This document shows positions 34,790-46,500 of a DNA stretch of 64,000 nt, one piece after another (positions within the stretch are counted from its first letter, which is position 1; each line of letters opens with the position of its first letter). The position numbers and the translations under genes were made by a program. Origin of the DNA: Liolophura sinensis. Lineage: Eukaryota > Mollusca > Polyplacophora > Chitonida > Chitonidae. The DNA lies in contig NC_088307.1 of assembly GCF_032854445.1 (NCBI RefSeq), positions 4,528,001-4,592,000 of the forward strand, in the 5' to 3' direction. The notes beneath the pieces were generated by a model. It ran no database searches. It had not been told where the DNA came from and saw nothing but the letters and a program-made list of their open reading frames with translations.

Positions 34790-35475
34790 CGTGCCTCTTT
34801 TTAGCATAAAGGTCTGTATACATCTATGCATCGAAATAGACACTCGTATACCAAATGTCAACCAAAATGAACGTGCCAGGTATGATATTAGGACGGAATC
34901 ATGCAATGAGAAACAATCGACATCTTTCAAAAACGCAAGGAATACTTTAGGAGAAGGAGTGAAATCAGTATCCAAAGCGTGTACCATACCAGTATATAAG
35001 TTGTCTTTAATAAAATTTGTTTCTCAGTTGGGTTTTGTTGCAACTGTTCATATACCCAGTGTGGCGATTTAATTCAACATTTATTTAAAGACTCAAACCC
35101 AGGGTTTACAGACTGACAAATTTATATTGCTGCTTCATCGGATGCCAGTGATGTGATGAGGAGTCTTTCTACACTAAATATTTTTGTTAAAGATGTCTTT
35201 TTGTGATTTTTAATAACAAATCTTTCGGACAGTTTTAGCATCAAAATTTGTTCTCGCGGTACTCTATAAAATTATAGAAAGTAAAACCAGAGCAGCGATG
35301 ACAGTGTGATAGCTGGCAAATGGTCACATGTAACCGGTGAAATAGGCCTTTTGTCAATTTACCTCAGTTCGGGTTTCATTATACCGGGGTAACTGAATTA
35401 TGTGAAAAATGCAGCGATATCAGTTGCAATTTATTAGATGTGACTGACCTAGAATTACTCAAAATTGTGTGTTGT
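34790..35475 (-). mobile_element. E3 family copy, longer
   Basis: The blocks of the previous copy (TACCAAATGTCAACCAAAAT, ATGCAATGAGAAACAATCGA, GTGGCGATTTAATTCAAC). From 35265 come the inverted blocks of the 20030-20250 part (AAAACCAGAGCAGCGATGAC, TGATAGCTGGCAAATGGTCA, TTGCAATTTATTAGATGTGA). The order is the reverse of the plus-strand copy at 19905, as expected. Confidence 0.6.
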
Positions 35476-36477
35476 CATCACACACACACACATTAAACAT
35501 ACAATAACATTAAAACAATGGCAAAGTATTCTTACATTAGATTTTCTTTCAATAAATGATTTTGATTTAATGATTTTAATTTCTTAAAGTTAGTTTTAGG
35601 TTCGGTTTTTAACCCTCTGTCTCCTAAAGTTGGCTTTTTTAAGTTCTAATTTTTATGATTCTATGTCGGATAATGTTTCCGTAAACGATGACATTGTTAA
35701 ACCAACCCTTGGTCATGTTTTTTCTAACAGAACAACTTGATTTTTATTGATTGCGCCATTCACCATTTATCCTTGAAACATGTCAGAGATGAGATATTTT
35801 CCATTATTAGAACTATTCATACCCAAGCAACCTTGGAAAAATCACGTTATCATTGTGGCAACCAATCAGTAATGTCTTTCTATTTGACAATAGATACTTA
35901 TATTTTGTGTGACTAATATCACAGATTAAGTACTTAAATTACTTACAGTCAACAATAATACCCATCGATTGCGTCACGTGCTGTTCCACGTATATAAGCT
36001 ATCTCGGAAAGGACTTTGATTTATGCATTTTGTCACAATGGCTGTGAAACTTTACTTTGTAGGTCACAATTCGAATAAGGGTCTCCACAGCCGAGGTCAC
36101 CCGCCCTTTCGCTTGAACTAAGTGGAAGTTTCCCACTTGTATAACAACTATTAACTGGTACAAGCACTGGAAATCAAATGGTGTTACACACCATTACCGC
36201 TGCATACCATAACTAAGTGTCCTTGGTGAGATTAAGGTTTCAGAGAAGAAACTGTTAGCTTTTAAAATTCACCAAATCCCCTGTTCGCTTTGTATACGAC
36301 TATTTTTTAACTCACCTGGGACCGGCCTTCGTTGGCTCATTCATTTAAAGTACTGATCTCATGGCAACTTCTTTCACGTCGTTTTGTGTTCTAGAATTAA
36401 TCAAAATGCTGTGATGTCATCGCATTTAATGAACAATCATATGGGGAATTGCGAAGGAACCATGCCACCCTCACTAC

Positions 36478-36577
36478 TACACTACGGCTCCACCGTTATA
36501 TTACAGCCTCACTGTTACATTACCGCCTCACTGTTACATTACAGCCTTACTGTTACATTACAGCCTTACTGTTACAA
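36478..36577. repeat. 19-bp tandem repeat
   Basis: About five copies of CCTTACTGTTACATTACAG with variants, inside an E3-related stretch. Confidence 0.85.
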
Positions 36578-36668
36578 AGTAAAATATGAAAGAATTACAG
36601 CTTTGACAGTAAAACCAGAGCAGCGACGACAGTTGGCAAATGATCACACATTACTCAATATTACTTAA

Positions 36669-37227
36669 AGGAGAAGAAAATGTAAATATCAATCAAATAC
36701 CATTGCATTTCCTCGCAGGTGGATGCCATAAAAAATTCTAATATGTACTTCAAGTTGATAAATTAAAACTCAAGTCAGCGCCAACATCCCCTGTGGGCGA
36801 CTCCATTTTGCCTAAGAACTAGTCCTGAAGTGTTCTGTGTTAGGACGAGAATTGCCGCCGGAAACCGTCGAATTGCACTTCGTACATTTCCGGTAGAACT
36901 CTACTTCTCAGAACGTAGCTAACAGTGCAGTTCGTTTTCCGCTTGACGATCGGGAAACCGGAAAGTTTGACGTAGGTTCCGAGTTTACACGAACAAGCCG
37001 GCAGTTTTAACGACTCTCATTGGCTGAGACACACACCAGCATAAATTACAGGATGTTAAAGATGGAGGACGCGATGAACTCAGCGATTTATACCAGCTTT
37101 GCCGTTTTCAGGCTTTACGTGTATGGCGAGGAAAAATCGCGAAATTACGCAGCAGGCACCGCCAGATAGAAAAAAAAATGTGCTTTTTTTCTTCCTATAG
37201 TGTCATGTTTTAAAGTTTTCTTCTCCT
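36669..37227. mobile_element. piggyBac-type MITE flanked by TTAA
   Basis: Perfect 12-bp terminal inverted repeats, AGGAGAAGAAAA at 36669-36680 and TTTTCTTCTCCT at 37216-37227, are bounded on both sides by TTAA (36665-36668 and 37228-37231). TTAA duplication is the hallmark of piggyBac transposases. The 559-bp interior has higher GC than the flanks and no coding frame, so it would depend on a transposase supplied elsewhere. Confidence 0.8.
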
Positions 37228-38064
37228 TTAAACATACCATTATTAAATCTCCTCAGTGAGACTTGAGCTCTCAGAGAGACAGAGGTCGGGTTGAGAACTT
37301 TTAAAAACCCCGAAACCCTCTGCCCTTTATGTAGAATTGCTTTTAACTGACTGTCAGGAGCCCTCGTTTGCTCACTCGTCTTAAAAACTGTTCGGTGAAT
37401 TTCTAATTTCCTTTTTTTAAAATCTCTTTCCTTTTGTTAATTGTTATATGGACTATTCTGCTTGAAACAAAGAATTGTTATTTTGAAATGCATGGTTGAT
37501 TGAGGAATAAATTAAGCAGTCGAACTTCTTCTTTGGTGACTTAACTAATTAGTTTATTGGGTATTTTGAATATGAAATAAATATATATAACCCAACACTG
37601 TTACTGAACAATACCGTCTCCAGTTTCCAGCAATACAATAGCGGATTTCTTTTTTTAGTACTGACGTCATTAAGATTGTTGATTCGATCTGGCCCATGGT
37701 ATTCATGCACATGGCCTTTGGCACGCTGGGAATAACGTAGTCATAGATCTGATAATGGTGGAATGTGGGCATCCAAAGACATTCAGCTTCTTCTCAAAGC
37801 CTTGCATTGTCAGTACATGTACATCCTGCGGGGAGCACACAACCGTCATAGGACCGAGAAGGGTTAGCCGTACCCAGTTATATCATAATGCAAATCAGCA
37901 ATTGCTGTATATATGCTGATCAATAATATGAAGAATATAAGTACCGTACCTGCTTAACGTATAGCGGCTTCAGCCACCCTGGCTGAGACGAGAGACAGGT
38001 GCGCGTTGCTGATCCAGGGACTCTCCTCAGACACTTCGCCCTTAATTCCTCTACCCGACCAATA

Positions 38065-38141
38065 ATGATTACTCTCGCCTCCTGGGTGATGGTTCTGGCC
38101 CTGGTGTCGGGAAAGGCTTATGCCCGTGGGGAATCCCTTAG
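38065..38141 (+). CDS. Gene B exon 1: signal peptide
   Basis: ATG at 38065 in the context CCAATAATGA opens MITLASWVMVLALVSGKAYA, a clear signal peptide, then RGESL. Donor AG|GTGAGT after 38141, phase 2. It joins exon 2 to make the Ser codon AGC. Confidence 0.88.
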
Positions 38142-41100
38142 GTGAGTAAATCTTTGCATAGTGTTATATATAGGATCCGAAAGCTTAGAACCCCACGCCA
38201 GAGAAATCCTATACACAACACCCAAAATAACACTGATAAGAATGTATCAGTATCTCCGTGTGGACTGCCAGACTAATTGGCTGTGTAAGTTGCTACTGTT
38301 TAAGCAGTCACACGAAAGAGTTAGGATGAAACTGTAACTAAGGTAAACTAAGGTTGTATTTCACGGTGTGACTATTTGCCATCTATCAGACTGCCATCAC
38401 TGCTCTGGTTTTACTCGCTATGCTGCAGTCTTTTATTTTTTTTATATCTCTTTCGACGCATAGATTTAATATTTTAGCCACAGCTGGCCAGTGCAAAAAA
38501 AAAAAAGAAAGAAAAAAACTGGTATAGCGATAGCCATATTAGTTCGCCACATCGGTGATTGTATTACTTTATTGTAGGTTCATACAGAGAGAGAAAGACA
38601 AATCCTTAGTACGAATCGTCCGGCTAAACTGTTGATGTGAGATTGTTTCTTCGTCTGCGTTAAAGATTACGCCGCTCATCGACGATAACAGGCAACTCTG
38701 CTGTTAACCGGTGTAAACCCATGCTCCTTTCCTTTTGGCAATGGGGGTAGGAATGTTAGACGCTATGAAAAAGAGTCGACGAATGTGCAGATAGCTACAT
38801 GTATAAGACTGTAAGACAGAGAAATGTGTAAATGATGTAGTGGGACTTTGACGGTCAAAATAATTTTGTTTCTTTTGTTGTGAATGTATCTTCAATTCCT
38901 CATTCGTCTAGAATATACCTTATTTAAAAACGTCGTCTTTCCAACAGCATTGAAACCTGTTGACTGTTTCTCTTTACATGATGCAGGAATAATTTATATA
39001 ATTTTTAGTTCTTTTTAGGTCGTTTGGGGGACTTGACTTTGTGGTTATTGACCTGGAGCGTCCATTTTGGTTGATAGCTGGTATACGAATGCCTGTGGTG
39101 ATGAGATTTGCTAGATAAATAAAAGACAGGGTCGAAACATACATTCGTATACCAGCAATGAACCAAAATGACCGTTCAGGTCAATAATCCCGTGGTCAAT
39201 TCCAAAACCCCCAAACAGCTAAGAAAGAGTAAAAAAGTACAAAAATTGGGAAAGAATCCTCCAAAGAGAAGCAGATAACAATTTTAAAGATCTTCTTGGT
39301 GTGAGTGAAATCAGTGTTCGGTTGCGTACAATAATAATGTATCAGTTGTCGGTAGTAAAATATCTATGTTGCGCTTTGATTCCATCTGTTGATAAATCCA
39401 ACTTGGCGATCTAATTCAACACGTGAATATAGTACCACTGTAAGTCCTGGGGTTACACGAAATTAGACACAGTCATAGAGCAGAATGACAGACATTCTCG
39501 ATGCTCTGTTCATGCTTACTCACTTGTTGTGTAGATCGAAGACGTTTGATGGAATAACCTTGACACGCCAGTGGCACTAATAACTTCGTTGCTTGAAATT
39601 GTCACATAACACACAAGATTCAAAAAATTCAAACTATCTCTGTTGTAAAGTCTACGAAAGAGGAAACTGTTTTGATCTTTGTACAGATAGAGGTCCAGAT
39701 AAGATATACCTTTTGCGGTGGCTGTCGTTTCCTTTAAATGCAGCGAAGGTGTGTAAATATCTTTCACAGTCATTGCTATGTGGATTGTTTAACCCTTGCA
39801 AGTCATCAATATACCATTTAGTGAAAGAGAAAGATCCGGTTTGGTGAGGATAACTCTTTAGCAATTTTCTATTTGTTTGAGACAGGTATAGGTCAACCAA
39901 AAGGCGGTAAAATTTGTACCCGTCGAATTATCTATACTCTGTTGATATATGCTTTCTCCGAATTTCACATATATGTAAGTGAGGAATTCATGCACCTTGA
40001 TAACACCAAACATCCGAGTGGGACCTTGTATGTAGTGGAACTGGTGAATACAGCGTTGCATTTGACGTTAACGTAACGGTTGGCAGTTTTATTAAACATG
40101 TATACAATTAGTGATGAAATTCTATCAATTAAATCTTTGTGAGGAATAGTAATATAGAGATCACAAATAGAGATGTCCTTATACAGTCAGTGCATTTGAG
40201 CTTCTAGCTCTTTAATTCAGTCTATACTTCGAATCCCCCCACAGACAGAGTTCGAACTTGATACGCTTCATAATATGTCACAGTCGCTAAATAAGCCTAT
40301 GTTTCGAGCAATTTTTGCAAGTAAATGCAAGGCCTGGATCCACAACAGCCATTAGTAGTTGTACATTGTATTCTTGTACTGAACACTTACTTCAAAGCGA
40401 AATTCCACCTAAAAGGTTTGCGTTTCCGCGTTATCTACTTTTTCTGAACATTTTCACAATCTTTTCATCCAACCTCTTCTCCAAAGATACCACAAAAGAG
40501 TCTATTTTAAGCAAAGTACTAGACTAAAATACAACCCTTCGGCGCGGAGAGGAGCAAAATATCCTACAACACATTGTAACCCTGGTGTCTGCGCCTCTCG
40601 AATCAGAGCAACGAAGACAGTGTTGTCTATGGCATAGCACAGCAAGGTCTTTGTAACGTACACATGAATATTTAATACATTAATCATGTATGTAACTCCT
40701 CATCATTTGTTCTAGTCGTTACCCCACAAACCCGCAAATATCAAGTACCGTTAATAATCGAAATCTGCCAAGCGTATGTAACGTGATTTTCAGCCTTGAT
40801 TGAAGTAAACCGAGATTTTTATTTCTATAGTACTAATAGTACTATAGTTTCTAAGTTGTAGACTAAACAAGGCGGTCGTGCAGTTTGTAACGATGTTGTT
40901 GTAATGCATTTTATAAGGGCAGGCAGATTGTTCCCGTCTCCGGGGCACTTGGCTTTCGCTAGGTTTAAAGGAAATCATACTCTCTCTAGGTAATATATCT
41001 TATCTGGACTTATATTTGTACACAAAGCAAACGGGTTCTTGTCTCACTGACTTTACGACAAGAGGGGTAGCGTGTACATTATCTTGCCTTGTAGCATTAG

Positions 41101-43550
41101 ATAGGTCCCTTGTGTTGTGTGAGGATTTCAACCAACGTCACGTCATGTTAGCACCAGGGGGCCTCCGTGGCTCATTCGGTTAGCGCGCACGCGCAGTGTA
41201 ATGACCCAGGAGCCTCTCACCAATGCGGTCGCTGTGAGTTCAAGTCCATTTTCATGCTGGCCTCCTCTCCTGCTGTACGTGGGAAGGTCTGCCAGCAGCC
41301 TGCGGATGGTCATAGGTTTCCCCCGGGTTGTGCCCGGTTTCCTCCCACTATAATGCTGGCCACCGTCGTAGAAGTGAAATATTCTTGACTACGGCGTAAA
41401 AAACCAATCAAATAAATAAATAAATAAATGTCCGCACCATATCGTCTTATAGAAGGAATGAAAAACAACAACAACGTTCCATCTTTTTCGTTATGGTGAT
41501 GGATCAACGTGGCTTTTTTCGCAAAAATTTTGATTTACACATGGTGTACGGGACCCTCCAGTTCCCTAACGAATCCCAGATGCATCTCTGGTTATGTAAC
41601 TTCCCCGCAAAGTCAAAACCTGCGGCCAAGAAACAAAAACAAAAACAGACAAAAAAACAACATCAACAAAAAACAAAAACAACTGAACCACTGTGTGTAT
41701 ATGAACGGATACGTAACCGTCATCTGCACTTCCCACTGAATATATAATAACTATGTCAGGTGGTGAACATTAGTGCTAATTGCTATTTGAATTGTCTTTA
41801 ATATCGATCTAATGCTTAGTGAACGGATTATATTGCGATCGAGTACAATCAATACATTAATATGTAGCTTTCAAACCACTTATGCATATGAGTTCGCGCA
41901 CTCAGGTTCTTTTTACACCCAAGGTTGATTGTTGATTGCATGCTGGGTAATGGGCGTGGGGAGTAATTTGTTTTGCAATAGCTTCACCAACAAGCGGTTA
42001 GCACAAACTCCTTGCAATAATACACCTATACTACTGTCTCTGTGAATAACACTTTAATTTCTTAATATCCATCTCTAAGGCTCTACTGCCGTAATATTAT
42101 ATACTACAAGGGATAAAGTCAAATTCATTTATCAAGGTTAAATTATATTAAAACGAGCGAACGATTTCAGGCACTCCAGATTTACAATGAGTATAATCCT
42201 CTTGCTCAGACCGTTCAGAACCTCTGGTACTATGCTTCATAGATGTGTATAATTCCACCTATAACCCGGGGCTAATCCGGCAATATATTTTCATCGTATT
42301 GAAATAGATCACTACGTTTGATACATGGGCAGTTGCAGTCAAAGCGCTACTAAAATAAATATTTGGATTATCGACAACATATATACTATAGCATCGTGTA
42401 CGTGATCGATATCGATTTCATTCATCCACCTAGATCGTTCCTTACGTCTTTCCAACATCATTGAAAACTGTTGACTGCTTCTCCGTGCATGTTTCCGTGC
42501 AAATTTTGTATTTTATATAATTTTCTCAGTTCTTTGGTGGTATGGGAACTGCAGAGGTAGTTCGAGGAAGACTTTTGTATACCGTTGGATATCTAACTGT
42601 ATACAGACAAAGTGTTTCTGTCCACCAAGGCTGAAGTCCATTTTCAGTTCATAGAAGTCTCAACCCAGATCAAAGTCTGAAAGCTGATGCGTCGAGTTAA
42701 AACTTCCCTAGCATAAATCTGTGTCAGCCCAGTGGTGTCTGTAACTAACTAACGTGTTTCGAGACTCAGTGAAGCCAAAGGTTATATGGCAATCACACGT
42801 TTTTAGGGCATATCTTATAACAGTTGGTTAATTTGTTGCTAACAGGATTCTTTACCGACACCGACCTTGATGTGGTAATTAACGTTATACTTTTATATTC
42901 TAGACCAATGACGTCTAATAAATTGTTATTATCATCACTGTATCCCCCCACCCCACACCCCCTACCCCCCACTCCCACCCCCGCTCAATTCTACTTAAGC
43001 CATACTGTTTGGGGCCGTGTAATTTGTTACTATTTGTGCATTCAAATGCATGAACAATCAGAATAAAGCCCTAACTGAGGTAAATTGGCAAGAGGCCAGA
43101 TTTCACCTGTAACGTGTGACTCTACCAAGTTTCTCGGTTAACTATGTATACTGTTGTCCCGTATCTTGTATATGCCCCCATGAAAGATTCCCGGCGCACA
43201 GTGAATGCATACAGAATTTGCGTTGAAAAATAATAAAGTTTGACTTGATACAAGCGGTGGTATTCTTGCGAATGTTACGACGAAATTAGAATTATTTATC
43301 GCTTGTAATGATATTTGGTTGTCATGATTATGTTGATAATTATCAAATGAGGAGTCTCTCACCAATGCGGTCGCCGTGAGTTCAAGTCCAGCTCATGCTG
43401 GCTTCCTCTCCGGTCGTACGTGGGAAGGTCTGCCAGCAACCTGCGGATGGTCATAGGTTTCCCCCGGGCTCTGCCCGATTTCCACCCACCATAATGCTGG
43501 CCGCCGTCGTATAAATGAAAAATTCTTGAGTACTGCGTAAAACACCAATC

Positions 43551-43582
<32 letters not shown>

Positions 43583-46500
43583 ATCAAATGAGTAACGTTT
43601 CCCTCAGTTACAATTGGCCATCCCCTCCAAAACATACGTTCATATAATCAACACAACAAGTAAATATGCATGGCCAAATCCCTGCCTTACTTTTCTGATG
43701 CTACATTGTATTAAGTTAAAATATGATACATTTCAGAATCATGATTAAGTCACAGATCAATTCACTTGCTCGTGTTCTATTCATTGTGGGCTTTATTTTC
43801 TGACGTCAAGCATTCAGTCTGAAAATACATTTGCCAGCATAGTTGGTGGCAGAGAACGTGTATAGCGGGAATTAACACCAATGCCTGATCCAAGACTGGA
43901 TTTGAACCCGCACCTAGTGTGTTCTAGCGATTGAAAGATAAGCCCCTCAATCATTCTACCACGGCCAGAATAGCTTTGAATAGTTCCCAATAGCTCATTT
44001 ATTAGGTAACATGCTGGATTTCAGGATATCTGAGTTCAAATCTAGATGTTACCCATTTTTAGTACTGTCGGTTGGACCTCAACACAACGAGGGGCCTCCG
44101 TAACTGTGGAGGTTAGCACGTTAGCGTCCCAGCAACCTGGGGATGGTCGTGGGTCTCCCCGGGCCGGTTTGCTGTCGGGTTTCCTCCAGCCATAATGCCG
44201 TCCGCTATCGTATAAGTGAAATATTCTTGAGTAGGGATAGTAAAACACGAATCAAATGAATAAATAAATAAATGAATCAAAAGGACAGCAAAGGTTCATG
44301 TTTACCGAACTAGAAATTTAAACCAATATCAGCCTTCAGCAGGAGCAAAGCCCCCTAGCTATCTATAGTTATAAAAGGCTCTAAATGTTGAAACACATTA
44401 CCATCCGTTATGAGGGACATTATTTCTATTTCATTGTTTTACGCACAAAATAAGATGATTTTTGCAGCAATACTGTTTAAAAGCATATTTAATAAAGGCT
44501 TATATATACATGTATCTAAAAGCACTGGTAAATATTAACTATGAAAATGCCACCAGTTGTTTGCACCTTTATATTAAGGACAGTTAATGTACGTGAATGT
44601 CCCCATTATTCGGCATGTATTATATCGATGTACCTCTTATAATTATGTTTGGTATAGAACAACCCCTTGGGTGTTTTATTCCCGCCAGTATATTATTATA
44701 CTGTTTTTATTCATCCTACATGTATATGCAAAATATCAACAGAATGAAATGGTGCAAGAAAACCCATCGAGCCTCTGCGGAACACCTGTACTCATTGAAC
44801 ATCTGTGTCTTTCTTTACTAACTTCAGCACTTCCCCGCCCTCAGCGTGGAATACGTCAGCAGTAGAAGACTTGTTCGACTACTTTCAGCAAGTGGAACTT
44901 CCTCCTGAGTTGTTGGGAAGTAAGTAAAGCTCTAGGATTGTTAAATTGATTGACTGATTATTTAAGTCATTGAATAATAATTGAAGAACTCCGGTGAGTG
45001 AGTCTGCGATGCCACCCCCCCCCCCTCTTCCTTTTTATGTGTCATTCATAGACTGCATGTCACGGCAATCATTGTTGACAACTTCAGGCAGAGGTGAACA
45101 GGTGTATCTACTTGTTTCCATGGTTACTGTTTATGTATCTGACAACAACGTGGACCGAATAAGTTAATAATTTACTTGAGGATAACCTTGCGCGAAATGA
45201 CGTTTCCAGGCATGCCTCCAAATTTCACACAGAAATCTTCTCTGGACTGGGATTGGAATTGTATTATAAAACAACAACAAAAGGCTGCCTTTGTAGCAAT
45301 ACACAAACTTAGACATCAGCGTGTCGTGGGAGATGAACTGGCTTCATCGCATAACATTTCCCGCCTACACAAGATGGTTCCAAGGTGTGTTCCCCACTCT
45401 CTGTTCTTACGATACAGTTACATGTCTTAGCTTTACTCTGAAAAAAAATCTGTTGAATTTAACAAAAAGTCTGATGTTTGAATGATGCTAGAATATATTC
45501 ATTTATTCCAGTAGATTATTCTGTTAAATGTAGCACATCTATTCTGTTAATTCAATATAGATTGTATTAGACATTGTATTTAATATGCACGTTGTTATGT
45601 TATAAAAACAGAATGCATTCTAGCATCACTCAGACAACAGACTTTCTGTTAAAGTTAACACAACGTTTTTGAGTGTACGAGCACAACTAAACGGAAACAG
45701 TGACAAAGGTCTATTACAGAAGAGGACAATGCTTGGACAAACTTAATTTTGGCGGATAGTGGTCCTCCTTGTACGTGACCACCATACAAAAGATACACTC
45801 ACGTTTTATGTGAAGGTTTCGCTTTATTTTTATTGCACTTCCGCAGAAATGGAGAGGGAACGCAGTTACTACACAGCTGTATAAAGCTTAGTTACACAGG
45901 GTGTTCCAGAAGTAGGGCACCAGCCAGGTTGAGGCTGAATGCTTGAGCTACAGAGCGGTGTGTTGCCCCATCTCTTCCAAACACAAAAACCAGTTCAACT
46001 CTTTCTTGCACTGTTAGTTTATAAGCTATAATTAACTCTGAAAGAGAGAAAAAAAAATTAAAATCAGTATGAAATCTGAAACACAGAAAAAAAAACGAAA
46101 ATCAGGATGGTGCACGTTCATTTTAGTTGAACTGTTTTACATTTACTGTTGAACATTTTCTTTAAATAAATGACTCGTTTTTTGTAAACTAATTCCGGTT
46201 TTATACACCAAAAAAGAAAGGTATACATATAGCGAAAAAATTCTCTATCCATATTTTAAAAATGTATAAGGTTATATTTCCATGCTTATCTTCAGGCATG
46301 TAATTGCCCGGAAGTCCGGCATTGATTAGCGTTAGTCATATGTTCTGAAGGACAGGCGTTCAGAGCTGGCTCTAATTAATGACATGTCAGCGCATTACCT
46401 AATGAAATATAAATGAAATTTACCCCATCTAAATGCTGTGTTTTTCAGCTTTGACGGTTGTAGATGTGTCCCTCTTCATCAACAGCTTTGATTCCATTAA

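Larger units (their letters stand above)
17835..38064. other. Intergenic region between the divergent channel genes
   Basis: About 20 kb with no recognised coding exon. It holds SINE fragments, interspersed element families, two blocks of a 34-37 bp array and a TTAA-flanked MITE, all listed separately. The parts 17840-19140, 20745-23210, 29000-29395, 29900-30540 and 31665-33835 show nothing I can name. Open frames of 60-100 codons occur here at the rate expected by chance. Any shared promoter or enhancer of the pair would lie here, but none is identifiable by eye. Confidence 0.6.
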
